A stretch of 64,000 nt of DNA from Neodontobutis hainanensis (taxonomy: Eukaryota; Chordata; Actinopteri; Gobiiformes; Odontobutidae), in NCBI GenBank assembly GCA_024349245.1, contig JALDNG010001367.1, positions 7,501 through 71,500 of the forward strand, read 5' to 3'. A model generated the notes under the pieces. The model saw only the letters and a list, made by a program, of their open reading frames with translations. It made no database searches and was not told the DNA's origin. Each line of letters begins with the position of its first letter. The stretch's first letter is position 1. Shown in pieces: positions 21,370 to 33,764 of this stretch. A program made the position numbers and the translations under genes.

Positions 21370-23236
21370 TTCTGTAAAGTGCAGTAGGTTCTGTGTGTGA
21401 ACAGTAGGTTATGTAAATGAACAGTAGGTTCTGTGTGTGAACAGTAGGTTCTGTGTGTGAACAGTAGGTTCTGTGTATGAACAGTAGAATGTGTAAATGA
21501 ACAGTAGGTTCTGTAAGTGAACAGTAGGTTCTGTTAATTAACAGTAGGTTCTGTGTGTGAACAGTAGGTTCTGTGTGTGAACAGTAGGTTCTGTAAATGA
21601 ACAGTAGGTTCTGTGTGTGAACAGTAGGTTCTGTGTGTGAACAGTAGGAAGTGAACAGTAGGTTCTGTTAATTAACAGTAGGTTCTGTGTGTGAACAGTA
21701 GGTTCTGTAAATGAACAGTAGGTTCTGTGTGTGAACAGTAGGTTCTGTGTGTGAACAGTAGGTTCTGTTAATGAACAGTAGGTTCTGTGTGTGAACAGTA
21801 GGTTCTGTTAATTAACAGTAGGTTCTGTGTGTGAACAGTAGGTTCTGTAAATGAACAGTAGGTTCTGTGTGTCAACAGTAGGTTCTGTGAATGAACAGTA
21901 GGTTCTGTTAATTAACAGTAGGTTCTGTGTGTGAACAGTAGGTTCTGTGTATAAACAGTAGAATGTGTAAATGAACAGTAGGTTCTGTTAATTAACAGTA
22001 GGTTCTGTGTGTGAACAGTAGGTTCTGTGAATGAACAGTAGAATGTGTAAATGAACAGTAGGTTCTGTAAGTGAACAGTAGGTTCTGTTAATTAACAGTA
22101 GGTTCTGTGTGTGAACAGTAGGTTCTGTAAGTGAACAGTAGGTTCTGTTAATTAACAGTAGGTTCTGTGTGTGAACAGTAGGTTCTGTGTGTGAACAGTA
22201 GGTTCTGTTAATTAACAGTAGATTCTGTGTGTGAACAGTAGGTTCTGTAAATGAACAGTAGGTTCTGTTAAATAACAGTAGGTTCTGTGTGTGAACAGTA
22301 GGTTCTGTGTGTGAACAGTAGGTTCTGTAAATTAACAGAAGGTTCTGTGTGTGAACAGTAGGTTCTGTAAATGAACAGTAGGTTCTGTGTGTGAACAGTA
22401 GGTTCTGTAAATTAACAGTAGGTTCTGTAAGTGAACAGTAGGTTCTGTGTATGAACAGTAGAATGTGTAAATGAACAGTAGGTTCTGTGTATGAACAGTA
22501 GAATGTGTAAATGAACAGTAGGTTCTGTGTGTGAACAGTAGGTTCTGTTAATGAACAGTAGGTTCTGTGTGTGAACAGTAGGTTCTGTTAATAAACAGTA
22601 GGTTCTGTTAATTAACAGTAGGTTCTGTGTGTGAACAGTAGGTTCTGTAAATGAACAGTAGGTTCTGTGTGTGAACAGTAGGTTCTGTTAATTAACAGTA
22701 GGTTCTGTGTGTGAACCGTAGGTTCTGTGAATGAACAGTAGGTTCTGTGTGTGAACAGTAGGTTCTGTTAATGAACAGTAGGTTCTGTGTGTGAACCGTA
22801 GGTTTTGTAAATGAACAGTAGGTTCTGTGAATGAACAGTAGGTTCTGTAAATGAACAGTAGGTTCTGTGTGTGAACAGTAGGTTCTGTTAATTAACAGTA
22901 GGTTCTGTGTGTGAACCGTAGGTTCTGTGAATGAACAGTAGGTTCTGTGTGTGAACAGTAGGTTCTGTTAATGAACAGTAGGTTCTGTGTGTGAACCGTA
23001 GGTTTTGTAAATGAACAGTAGGTTCTGTGAATGAACAGTAGGTTCTGTAAATGAACAGTAGGTTCTGTAAGTGAACAGTAGGTTCTGTTAATTAACAGTA
23101 GGTTCTGTGAATGAACAGTAGGTTCAGTAAATGAACAGTAGGTTCTGTGTGTGAACAGTAGGTTCTGTAAGTGAACAGTAGGTTCTGTAAATGAACAGTA
23201 GGTTCTGTGTGTGAACAGTAGGTTCTGTGAATGACG
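21370..23236. repeat. Minisatellite, 20-nt unit (GTGAACAGTAGGTTCTGT)
   Basis: About 93 copies of a 20-nt unit containing GTGAACAGTAGGTTCTGT, with variable dinucleotides (GTGT, AAAT, TAAT, GAAT) between units. The three-unit rhythm fits 60 bases exactly over long stretches. The mirrored array at 45035-46022 has about half as many units. Confidence 0.95.
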
Positions 23237-23283
23237 TGAAGCACATTTCATCAGCTTTTATCCTCAGCTGCCGACTGTGACCT

Positions 23284-23768
23284 TGTCAAGGAATCAATAA
23301 ACAAAACAGTGTAGAGACAATCAGATTTATCTAGAGATCAACCTTCAACCAATTGTGAATTAAATAATGTCAGACTCATCCTTAAGTTTTAACATGCATG
23401 GGGAGAACTTTTTATATGAAACTGCCTTGTTCCATCTCTGTAGTGACCTGCTCACTACAGAATCTCCGACTGGCCAATTGTTCCCCCCTGCCTTTTATTG
23501 AAACTCACACACAGTCTGCCTCCCCCAACCACACAGGGCGGGTTTTGGCAGTTAGTTACAAAAACCAGTACATTTTAGGAGTTAAAGCACATTCTGTTAG
23601 TGATGACCCACAACATGACCCTTTCTTATCAGCACTTTCTGGTATTTATTACACTCACACACAACATGACCCTTTCTTATCAAAGGCTTGTTGGCCTTTG
23701 GTTACAATCTTGTTCCTTGTTTTAGTCACATACAATTTGACAACTTTTCTTGCTGAAAAACTCTCACA
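23284..23768. mobile_element. Solo LTR, 485 bp, with 5-bp target duplication
   Basis: The mirrored arm reads CGACTGTGACCTGGCAAC without interruption. The left arm has 485 bases starting TGTCAAGG and ending CTCACA between two copies of GACCT (23279-23283 and 23769-23773). TG...CA ends plus a 5-bp duplication indicate an LTR left by recombination of an LTR retrotransposon. No internal genes remain. A 135-codon frame across it is not credible as a gene. A related fragment lies at 33250-33345. Confidence 0.85.
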
Positions 23769-23773
23769 GACCT

Positions 23774-25332
23774 GGCAACTTTTATTTGTTAAATGTGCAA
23801 CTTAAACATTTGGGTACAATAAAAAGTATTTATAAAACATTATATAAGGCTTAAGAATCTTGTAAATAAACACATGCATTGTGTTGGTGTGATAGAAAAC
23901 AAAGCAAGCAGTGCCTAAAACCAAACTAAATCAGTAGAAAACAAGGTTCTTCTGGAAACACCTCGCTTTAGAGAATAAAAACAACCCACTGACCAAACAG
24001 TCTGAAGGGCTTAAAAAGTACAAATAAAAATAAAAGAGCTGAGTGGAGAGTGAAGAACATGTCACACAAGCAGCAGAACAGACAATGTTTTAAGTGATAA
24101 CCTCATCTGGACTCAGACAGAGCCCTGAACAGGTCAGTTTAGTGACAGTGTTGAGCCGTATAGAGACTAAAAGATACGCTCTACCTTCAGATGCAGCACA
24201 TATCAAACTATAAATACAGCTGTGCTCAGAAGTTTACATACCCTGGCAGTATATACCCTTTATTCCCAAAAAGCTATTGAAAAAAATCCATGATTTTATA
24301 AATAGAAAATTATTATAAAATTCAAAAAGTGGAAAAAAGAGGTGTGCATGGTACTAGGCTAGTGCTATGAATACAGGGTGTATGGAAGATACTAGGTCAC
24401 ATGACCTGAAAGCTATTGAAAAAAATCCATATATTATTTTATGTTTACATACAAACTATAAAATTCAAAAAAGATAACTGGAAAAAAGGAGGTGTGCATG
24501 GTGCCACTAGACTAGATCCATTATTTTAAAGTGGTTTGGAGAAAATCCATTTGTTTATCTTGAAGCTACTGAATCCTCTTGTGCTGTAATGTCCCGCTGT
24601 AAAAGTCTGGTCTGTTCAGAACGAGAGTCCCTCTGAGGCTGGACATCAGCTCAGACACTGAGGTTTAATCAAACCTGAGTCTGTTTCAAATCCAGTCTTT
24701 TGAGAATTATATCAGGTCCTCATATAAATAGTTATATACAGTATATGATTATATAAGTCAAAGGGACAGGGAGTCGAACCACCAACCTCCTTACTGCACA
24801 CAGCATTCAATTCATTTTTACTTTAAATGTTAAATGCACTTTTGTGTTTTATGCTTTATTAGTAAAATGAAGACCGTTTTGAAAATACAGCTCATCTTTA
24901 AAATCCCCACAATGACTACAGCTAGTTTCAAATTAAGTGAAATAATATTCTACCATAAATTGTACTGTACCAAACCGAAAACTGTAAGCAAAAACCAAGG
25001 TACGTATTGAACGTACGTATTGTATTGTTGTATCCCTACAGCCTTTTGTTGTTCATTACTCGGCAGAATAGCTGTTTATCCACACACACTTATGACTTAA
25101 TGTCTTTAGCTGTATCTCCTATTGGTACCGTGCTAATCCAACCTAGACAAAGACATCACTTTGCACTACATCTAATCATTGTTCAGGGACACGCTGTCCT
25201 GTACTCTTAGTGGCATATACCTGTAAACCTATACACATCTATGACTGACACGTCAGCTCATTACACATCCAAGACCCTGGAGCGGAGAGGCGAGCATAAT
25301 GTACACCTATAAAAACTTCAGGATACATTGTC
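23774..25332. other. Arm intergenic sequence, 3' flank of ZNF-F
   Basis: No gene. It contains a Tc1 terminal-repeat fragment (24216-24252), a short repeat (about 24500-24570) with ACTTTAAAATAATGGATC on the opposite strand, and a weak tRNA-like GGGAGTCGAACCACC near 24770. Nearly identical mirrored sequence lies at 41447-42970. Confidence 0.6.
24216..24252. mobile_element. Tc1-like terminal repeat fragment
   Basis: CAGCTGTGCTCAGAAGTTTA followed by CATACCCTGGCAG matches, from memory, the end of fish Tc1-type transposons. No transposase is attached. Mirrored at 42520-42557. Confidence 0.55.
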
Positions 25333-26448
25333 TCATTGTGGTCCACACCTCCCCATTTCCAGCTCAGCGTGTTTCTTTAGGTGTCGAGAAGAAGTCCGTT
25401 TAGAGTAAAATATCTCTCCACACAGCTCACATGGTATCACCAACTCTCGAGTGTGTTGAAGGTAATGTGTCCTAAAAGAACTTGAACTTCTGAATGTCTT
25501 TCTACAATGGTCACAATAGTATGATCTGTGTCCAGTGTGGATGAGCTGGTGTCGTTCTAAATTACCTGCCTGTGAAAATGTCTTCCCACACTGGTCACAT
25601 ATGTAAGGCTTTTCTCCAGTGTGGATGAGCTGGTGTTTTTCTAAACTACCTGCCTGTGAAAATGTCTTCCCACACTGGTCACAGCTGTAAGGCTTCGCTC
25701 CAGTGTGGATGCGCTGGTGTTGTTTTAAACTACCTGCATGTGAAAATGTCTTCCCACACTGGTCACAACTGTAGGGCTTTTCTCCACTGTGGATGCGCTG
25801 GTGTTGTTTTAAATGACATGCATGTGAAAATGTCTTCCCACACAGGTCACAGCTGTAAGGCTTCTCTCCAGTGTGGATACGCTGGTGTAGTTTTAAATAA
25901 CTTGCCTGTGAATATGTCTTCCCACACAGATCACAGCTGTAGGGCTTCTCTCCAGTGTGGATGAGCTGGTGTCGTTTTAAATAACTTGCCTGTGAATATG
26001 TTTTCCCACACAGATCACAGCTGTAAGGCTTCACTCCAGTGTGGATAAGCTGGTGTTTTTTTAAATTACTTACATGTGAAAATGTCTTCCCACACAAATC
26101 ACAGTTGTAAGGCTTCTCTCCAGTGTGGATAAGCTGGTGTTTTTTTAAATTACATACATGTGAAAATGTCTTCCCACACAAATCACAGTTGTAAGGCTTC
26201 TCTCCAATGTGGATGAGCTGGTGTTGTTTTAAAGTACTTGGATGTGAAAATGTCTTCCCACACAGGTCACAGTTGTAAGGCTTCTTTCCAGTGTGGATAC
26301 GCTGGTGGATTTTTAAATTACTTGCCTGTGAAAATGTCTTCCCACACTGGTCACAGCTGTAAGGCTTCTCTCCAGTGTGGATGAGCTGGTGTCTTTTGAG
26401 ACTCTGCACAGTGGTAAACTTGTTCCCACACTGGTCGCACGTGTGCAT
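25333..26448 (-). CDS. ZNF-F: 13-finger C2H2 protein, 371 aa
   Basis: An uninterrupted frame from ATG at 26448 encodes an almost pure C2H2 array: 13 fingers joined by TGEKPY-type linkers, beginning MHTCDQCGNKF and ending HAELEMGRCGPQ. Fingers 2-11 have the form YSCDQCGKTF or YNCDLCGKTF; finger 12 (YYCDHCRKTF) and finger 13 (IPCELCGEIF) are atypical. Helix strings for fingers 1-11 are TVQSLKR, QASNLKI, HPSTLKQ, HVCNLKK, HVSNLKK, QASYLKR, QASYLKL, HACHLKQ, HAGSLKQ, QAGSLEK and QAGNLER. The start codon sits directly before finger 1, with a TCTTGCAG acceptor about 75 bases upstream, so 5' exons may be noncoding. No effector domain is seen. The protein is likely nuclear and DNA-binding. It is the paralogue of ZNF-G. 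Confidence 0.88.
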   Translation of the reverse strand: MHTCDQCGNKFTTVQSLKRHQLIHTGEKPYSCDQCGKTFSQASNLKIHQRIHTGKKPYNCDLCGKTFSHPSTLKQHQLIHIGEKPYNCDLCGKTFSHVCNLKKHQLIHTGEKPYNCDLCGKTFSHVSNLKKHQLIHTGVKPYSCDLCGKTYSQASYLKRHQLIHTGEKPYSCDLCGKTYSQASYLKLHQRIHTGEKPYSCDLCGKTFSHACHLKQHQRIHSGEKPYSCDQCGKTFSHAGSLKQHQRIHTGAKPYSCDQCGKTFSQAGSLEKHQLIHTGEKPYICDQCGKTFSQAGNLERHQLIHTGHRSYYCDHCRKTFRSSSSFRTHYLQHTRELVIPCELCGEIFYSKRTSSRHLKKHAELEMGRCGPQ

Positions 26449-26784
26449 TATAGAAGCAGTTGCAGAAGTCAGCTTCTTTATTTAAGCAGAGTTTACTTCT
26501 GACCAAGGATCCCTTGTTTCTCTGCAAGAGACAGAAATGTTAATTGCATGTCGGGCTACTAAAGACAACCTGTCTAAAAGGGTACGAGGCATTTTCATTT
26601 CTGCAAGCCCTGGATGTACTGGCTTGTTATGGTGAAGACGTAGATGAGTCCCACAGTAAGGTCCTTAATTTACTGGTCTTTGTTCCCAATCTCTTATGGT
26701 CTACGACCAAAAGCGAAATCCTAAATACAAAAGACAAAAACAATAAGCACTCCTTTAGAGACAGTCACCAGGGGCATGCATAGA

Positions 26785-26965
26785 GAACAGCAGCTGCTCC
26801 TCCACATTAAGAGGAACTGACAGAGGCTCCGTCATTGGTTCTGGAAGCCTCTTAGAAACTTTTTGCAAGCATGTCCCACCGAGAGGAGGCCTTGCAAAAG
26901 ACCCTAAAAAGACTAGACGGGCCGTGCTTACTCATCTGGACTAAGAACAATTTGGTGTTCTCTCA
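26785..26965 (+). mobile_element. Degenerate RTE LINE 3' fragment (left arm)
   Basis: CTGCTCCTCCACATTAAGAG and GCATGTCCCACCGAGAGGAG align by eye with the 7300-7430 part of the intact RTE ORF (LLLHIERSQ ... ACPTGRRPRGRP). Many substitutions and indels destroy the frame. Mirrored at 39515-39720, so it predates the arm duplication. Confidence 0.7.
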
Positions 26966-28239
26966 AAAGAACAGGAGTGTCTTTGTCTCATTTCCCAATG
27001 TGAGGTAGCCATAAAAGACCATCTATAAAACCTAGAGAAGCTAAGTAAGGACTAGAGCCTGTGCAAAAGCCAAACAAATACTCTTTGGTGGATGGCCAGA
27101 TGGCATGATTATGGGACGCCCTGAGTCCTAGGCTCCTTAGAATCACCTGAAGGGGGTCGTCATAAAACAGAGAAAACTCCCAAGTAGACCCCGAGTAGTA
27201 GGCCAGGATGAGCCTCACGTCTCTAAAACCAGGTTTTAATAATGTTAAGAGCTAATAAAAGACTAGCAAGAAACAGGCCTTCGGGGGGAAAAGAATGTAC
27301 TCTGGGAGACTAGAGGAACAAGCAGCAGCGCCGTAAAGGTATGCTAGGGTGATTTTAAGGGCCCATAAAGATATTAGTTCAAAAAAATTTAAATGATTTT
27401 GTTTTTGTTGCAAAACAACAACAAAAAAAAGGGGTAGCACAGTTTGTGGCGCTCAGAAATCTGGTGACAGTCTCGCTGATGGAGGGTCTAAGGACAGGGG
27501 GTGTTGTCTAGTGCAGTCTGTTAAGCCCTTAAGTCCCAGGCGGCTGTTGTTGTGATATTGGGCTGTACAAAAATAAATGTCTTGTCTTGTCTTGTCATGG
27601 ATGTGATTCTTTTTACAGCGGACATGTCTATAATGATGTCTCTTTTAGTGTCGAGGAGAAAGAACGTAGACGACTGTAATTCGAGAGCAGCGAGATTAAT
27701 AAACCTTTACCTTTGTGCACAATAGTAGATCGTTTGATCACAAATCAGATTAACAGCTAACGTTAGAGATAAGCAGTTTTGAAAAATCAACCATTTACCA
27801 TGTTACAGCTACAGGTATTATAAACAGGCATTACTGATGTCTCACATCTGACCTTAATCCAGCTTTTATTCTAAACATTCTACAGAACAGTTTCAATGTG
27901 GCATAGTTTAAGACTTAATAGTGTTTAAATGTGCTTTGTTTGACAGCAGCTGAAAGGAGATCATTGTTAAATAATATGTAGATTTAAACAAATGACATTG
28001 TGTTTGAAATTTAACTTTTTATTGTACTTCAGACAAGAAATCCCCAAAATATGTTACAAAAAAAAAGTACAGAAAGACCTGAACACATCTGAAAGTATGA
28101 ATGAATGCTATTAAAACTATACAGTATTGGTAAACATATTGCAATTGTTTCTACATTTGATTTATGCTCTGTGTGAACGTTAGGCACATTTAATTATATT
28201 GTTGATGGAATCCACATCCTTGGAACAAGATTTTTACTA
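26966..28239. other. Inner left arm, no gene seen
   Basis: Contains a LINE-like 3' end at about 27540-27600 (GTGATATTGGGCTGTAC, AAATAAA, then CTTGT repeats) and, at 27590-28070, sequence mirrored at 35090-36060 (shared GTGTCGAGGAGAAAGAA and TTTTTATTGTACTTCAGACA). Confidence 0.6.
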
Positions 28240-29850
28240 TTATGAACATTACTCACGCGAACATTATCACAAACATTACTCACGCGATCATCACGAACAT
28301 TACTCACACAAACATTATCATGAACATTACTCACGCGAACATTATCACAAACATTACTCACGCGATCATCACGAACATTACTCACACAAACATTATCATG
28401 AACATTACTCACGCGAACATTATCACAAACATTACTCACGCGAACATTATCACAAACACTACTCACGCAAACATTATCACAAACATTACTCACGCGAACA
28501 TTATCACAAACATTACTCACGCAAACATTATCACAAACATTACTCACGCGAACATTACTCACACAAACATTATCACAAACATTACTCACGCGAACATCAT
28601 CACGAACATTACTCACGCGAACATTACTACAAACACTACTCACGCGAACATTATCACAAACATTACTCACGCGAACATTATCACAAACACTACTCACGCG
28701 AACATTATCACAAACATTACTCACGCGAACATTATCACAAACATTACTCACGCGAACATTATCACGAACACTACTCACGCGAACATTATCACAAACATTA
28801 CTCACGCGAACATTATCACAAACATTACTCACGCGAACATTATCACAAACATTACTCACACGAACATTATCACAAACATTACTCACGCGAACATTATCAC
28901 AAACATTACTCACACGAACATTATCACAAACACTACTCACGCGAACATTATCACAAACATTACTCACGCGAACATTATCACAAACATTACTCACGCGAAC
29001 ATTATCACAAACATTACTCACGCGAACATTATCATGAACATTACTCACACAAACATTATCACAAACATTACTCACGTGAACATTACTCACACAAAAATTA
29101 TCACAAACATTACTCACGCAAACATTATCACAAACATTATCACAAACATTACTCACGCGAACATTATCACAAACATTATCACAAACATTACTCACGCGAA
29201 CATTATCACAAACATTACTCACACAAACATTATCACAAACATTACTCACACAAACATTATCACAAACACTACTCACACGAACATCATCATGAACAGTACT
29301 CACGCGAACATATCACAAACATTACTCACGCGAACATTACTCACACAAACATTATCACAAACATTACTCACGCAAACATTATCACAAACATTATCACAAA
29401 CATTACTCACGCGAACATTATCACAAACATTATCACAAACATTACTCACGCGAACATTATCACAAACATTATCACAAACATTACTCACGCGAACATTATC
29501 ACAAACATTACTCACACAAACATTATCACAAACATTACTCACACAAACATTATCACAAACATTACTCACACAAACATTATCACAAACATTACTCACACAA
29601 ACATTATCACAAACATTACTCACGCGATCATCACGAACATTACTCACACAAACATTATCATGAACATTACTCACGCGAACATTATCACAAACATTACTCA
29701 CGCGAACATTATCACAAACACTACTCACACGAACATCATCATGAACAGTACTCACGCGAACATATCACAAACATTACTCACGCGAACATTATCACAAACA
29801 TTATCACGAACATTATCACAAACATTACTCACGCGAACATTACTGACGCT
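28240..29850. repeat. Composite minisatellite near the palindrome centre
   Basis: Two modules, ACATTACTCACGCGA (15 nt) and ACATTATCACAA (12 nt), alternate as a 27-nt composite, roughly 60 times, with variants ACGAACATCATCACG and occasional doubled 12-nt modules. Long frames on both strands (up to 585 codons, His/Tyr-rich) are periodicity artefacts. A stray remnant of the same motif lies at about 31848-31890. Confidence 0.95.
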
Positions 29851-31052
29851 GTCGCAAATGGTCACTAATGGTCAAGCCGTTAATTACAATTTTTTGGAGG
29901 TTGTCCCTTCTATGAGGACTAACTCCCTGCTATTTCCTATTTTTATGAGACTCTAACACAGTACTCGCTTCTACACATTAATGACTTCTGCTGCTGACAG
30001 ATCACTGTAGGCGGATGCCAGACCCGATTGCAAGTCGGCTGGTTAAAATCTGGTCTAACCCTAAAACAGCTCCGTCTATAAAAATTGGGCCCCAAGTGTG
30101 TGTCTCCTCTACTGAGCGCTATCCCTCAAGACAGTCTCATTTTTTTTAATAGAGGATTTAATAGAGGTCTTACCTTAGACTTATGTGCGGCGGTCGAATC
30201 TCCCTGTTATTCTGATGTCCAGTGGACGATTTGGACGGCCTGCCTGTTTGTGAGTCTGATTCTGATAATCAGACCTCTGTGCCGCTGGAAGAGGCTGTTA
30301 GGAGTTTAAAGAACGACCTGGAGAGTGAATATGTCTTTGTCCTAGTTTGGGACTAGGTTTTTATTAAAATGATTTAACAAAAGTTACAGTATGAAACTTA
30401 ACATGTCAAATTTTATTCCTTACTCACAACATAACATCTTTACACCTTAAAGATTTATATATATTACTTAGTTATTTGCCCTCAACTTGAATATTTAAGT
30501 TGATTGTTTCTGCGGTGTTTAGAGTGTGTCTCAGAGCTTAGAGCTAGTTAAATAGAGAAAGTAGAGAAAAATTCGGGGGGCAGTAGGCGCCTTCGATTTT
30601 AACCCTCAAGAGGGGAAGACGTTTAAACCCAGCGGACGTCCAAGTTCCTTTGGGAGTACTGCTTTTTCAACCCCTAGTGAAAGGTGAAAATATAGAAAGT
30701 AGAAAAGAAAATAGAGTAAGTAGAAAAGAAGGAAAGTGGGTTTATGCCTTTAAGACTTTGATACAGGATTGCCCTTGGATCAAAGAGACGGCAAGACCCC
30801 CTTTTGTCCGAGTCTCAAGCCTCCTTTTATACCGTCTGGACAGGGTGTAGTCGTGATGCTTTGACAAATTTTTTAAACTCTGAACTCTCGTAAGTAGGAC
30901 ACTGAGTCTTCTGTAAACTCCTGTGACCTGTCTTGTGAGCTTTGTGTGTAGTTATCGTGCTAAACTCTGTGTGTGTGTCCCTGTCCTGGTATGAACTCCA
31001 TGAGTGTCATGGCCTTCTGTGAACTTCAAGTGCCCTGTCTATTGTGAGCTTT
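29851..31052. other. Spacer sequence of unknown origin
   Basis: No recognisable gene. Short frames at 30085-30309 and 30650-30850 lack known motifs. The stretch looks like an insertion that split the 28240-29850 array from its remnant at 31850. Confidence 0.4.
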
Positions 31053-31550
31053 GTGTGTACCTGCCGTCCCAGGCTCTGTGTGTGTCACTGCCGTCCCAGG
31101 CTCTGTGTGTGTCACTGCCGTCCCAGGCTCTGTGTGTGTCACTGCCGTCCCAGGCTCTGTGTGTGTACCTGCCGTCCCAGGCTCTGTGTGTGTACCTGCC
31201 GTCCCAGGCTCTGTGTGTGTCACTGCCGTCCCAGGCTCTGTGTGTGTACCTGCCGTCCCAGGCTCTGTGTGTGTCACTGCCGTCCCAGGCTCTGTGTGTG
31301 TCACTGCCGTCCCAGGCTCTGTGTGTGTACCTGCCGTCCCAGGCTCTGTGTGTGTACCTGCCGTCCCAGGCTCTGTGTGTGTCACTGCCGTCCCAGGCTC
31401 TGTGTGTGTACCTGCCGTCCCAGGCTCTGTGTGTGTCACTGCCGTCCCAGGCTCTGTGTGTGTCACTGCCGTCCCAGGCTCTGTGTGTGTCACTGCCGTC
31501 CCAGGCTCTGTGTGTGTCACTGACGTCCCAGGCTCTGTGTGTGTCACTGC
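31053..31550. repeat. Minisatellite, 27-nt unit, about 18 copies
   Basis: The unit contains CTGCCGTCCCAGGCTCTGTG followed by TGTGT, with two variants (TGTCACTGCC or TGTACCTGCC). Five open frames on both strands cross it and are rejected as genes. Confidence 0.95.
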
Positions 31551-32035
31551 ATGTCATGACTTCCTGTTCTCTGCTCACAGACAAAATTTGACCTATATTC
31601 TAACATGCTGATTCTAGGCTTACTTAACTCCTGGTTGTCTTTTACACTTAAAACATTTTGCATTTTACATAAAACATTTTCTTTCACACTTCCAAAACAT
31701 CATTGAATTACATTTAACTCTGACATTACTCTTAAGCATTTTACTCATTATTTTTAATTATTTACAAGTCTTCACTTTTAACACAGTGTCCGTGTGGATC
31801 TGTGTCCTCCTTGGTCCTCGAAGTTCTACCTAGTCTTCCGCATTCACTACACGCGAACATCATCGCGAACATTACTCACAAACAATACTTAGATAACCTG
31901 ACTCCAGTTGATCCGTTGTCAGATAATCTGGCGACACTGTGCAGCTGCAACAAAAACAAAACACATTGTAGGTGGCTAGAAATATGCCTGTTCAAAACAC
32001 AAACTCACTAAGTCGCATGAGGAATGTTCGTGATT
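31551..32035. other. Spacer, with minisatellite remnant
   Basis: AT-rich sequence. At about 31848-31890, ACGCGAACATCATCGCGAAC and ACATTACTCACAAAC match the composite array that ends at 29850. Confidence 0.6.
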
Positions 32036-32230
32036 AGGGCTGTACGGTATTGGAAAAAATTTACATTGCGATAAAAGGTGTTGGTCATCTTACTTCAAAA
32101 AAGTAATTAGTTATAGTTACAAATTACTTCTCCCAAAAAGTAACTGAGTTAGTACATTGTAAAAGTAACTCAGTTCCTCAGCAAAGTAACTGAAGTTATT
32201 TTTTACGTTCTATAACAGCTTAAATATCAA
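32036..32230. mobile_element. hAT-type MITE fragment (tentative)
   Basis: TTAGGGCTGTACGGTATTGG followed by AAGTAATTAGTTATAGTTAC, AAATTACTTC and AAAAAGTAACTGAG resembles nonautonomous hAT-like repeats common in fish. This is recognised from memory; the ends are not defined, and it may extend to about 33040. Confidence 0.4.
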
Positions 32231-33249
32231 AGATGTTTATATTAACTGCTTAAAGAATAAAAACCCTATATAGTATTTTAGAACATTTGTATTTATTTGA
32301 GCTCAGTAGATTGCAGCCTGCCATATGAAATACATAGAAATAAAAACATATAAAAATAAATATTTAAAATAAAATTCAAGGGCAAAACTAAGTCACACAA
32401 ATGTAAACCTGTGTAAAAAGAAACAAAGGAAGGTCTGGCAAATAAGTGCAACTCTCTGAACCTGTAAATTATTGCACAATAAACAGAACTCAATCCAACT
32501 CTCTGTAGATGGACATGTTGTTCATTCTCAGTGAAAATGAATAAATATATGAATCTATTCTAAAATACTCTTCATCTAAAAACTAAACTAGTGCTTGTAA
32601 TGTACTCTAATTCCTCAAATGACGTTTTGAGGTCAACATTCATTTTTTCATATTCACTGTCGATGAAGTTCTCAAAAGTGCTTCATCATGGGGCTTCCTC
32701 CTCCTCGTGTTGGTGTTTTAGGAGTGTCTCTTGTTTTAAGAGGCTCTGTCTCCTGGAGCTGCCTTTGGGGTTGTGTTCGCAGCAGCAGCTAGTGTCGTTA
32801 GCATGTGTTGATGTGGGGGGGTTCAGAAGGTTTGAGTTACTGAGGCAGACGTGAAGAAAGTATTTTTTCCAGAGCATAGCATGTAACAGAAACATTCCTG
32901 TCTTTAATTTCAAAAAACAAGAAGTAGTGCCAGTACTTTCAGTTCGACAACGCCACCTTTGAGTTTCTCCTCACCTGACTCTGTCTTGTGTTCAGTGGAA
33001 GTCAGCGTGTGCAGTGAGACGGCGTCAGCCAATCATCATCGCTTTTACAGCGGATTTCCACTTGGGCCTTATTCCTTGTTTACACATTGTATAAGACCAG
33101 TTGAACACCCTCTTAACACTATTTAAACCTCAGCCCAAAAACAGGAACTGTGAGTAAAGATAAACTCTTGGACTTGACACGTCTGGCTGGGTGCAGCTGC
33201 ATGACAGTTGCAACACCTCTTAATAATTTTCCACACACAATTCATTTTA

Positions 33250-33345
33250 ATGAACCTTAAAGGCTTGTTGGCCTTTAGTTACAATATTTTGCCTTTTTTG
33301 GTTATATTCAATTTGACAACTTTTACTCGTTTTTATTAACTCTAT
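33250..33345. mobile_element. Fragment related to the solo LTR
   Basis: AAAGGCTTGTTGGCCTTTAG, GTTACAAT and CAATTTGACAACTTTT match 23686-23752 of the solo LTR with substitutions. Only this part of the LTR is recognised here. Confidence 0.6.
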
Positions 33346-33714
33346 AACTCTAAACCTGCTCAGATGTTTTAATACACACAGACTGGCAAGAACAGTATTT
33401 GTGTCCACTTCAGGCTTTTTCAGCAACTAATGTAATAAAAAAAAAAGATTTTATTTTAGTTTGTTTAAATCAGGAATTATTTAAATCCCATGCCATTAAT
33501 AATTTTAACATTCTAAATTATATTTGGCAGTGAGGGCCTAGCTAAGTGAACCTACCATTCTGGCAATATGCTAGAGGTCTATATTATAATATTAACTTAG
33601 TCACTGTCTGTTTAGTTCTATTGTATTTGCTTTAGCACTGTAAAGCTAACATGAGGCATAATTGCTGTCTTTATGTTAATACGTGTACTAAAGGTTTCTT
33701 TTTCTATGCCATAT

Positions 33715-33722
<8 letters not shown>

Positions 33723-33761
<39 letters not shown>
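33723..33761. repeat. (AT)n microsatellite
   Basis: About 19 AT dinucleotides. The equivalent position in the inverted copy (44566-44616) also carries (AT)n. Confidence 0.9.

Positions 33762-33764
<3 letters not shown>

Larger units (their letters stand above)
16380..28070. repeat. Left arm of the large inverted duplication
   Basis: Segments of this interval recur reverse-complemented, in mirrored order, at 35090-56060. Pairs seen: exon 17938-18050 with 54400-54512; 17652-17867 with 54587-54802; minisatellite 21370-23236 with 45035-46022; 25007-25210 with 41569-41772; ZNF-F with ZNF-G; 26785-26965 with 39515-39720; 27590-28070 with 35090-36060. The outer half (16.4-25.6 kb) looks nearly identical to its mate; the inner part is more diverged and interrupted. 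Confidence 0.92.

Noticed and set aside
23398..23805. 135-codon plus-strand frame
   Set aside because: It covers the solo LTR and its right junction; LTRs carry no such gene.
28194..29956. His/Tyr-rich 585-codon frame and opposite-strand 369-codon frame
   Set aside because: Both strands and several frames are open across the same 27-nt array; no homologous protein features.
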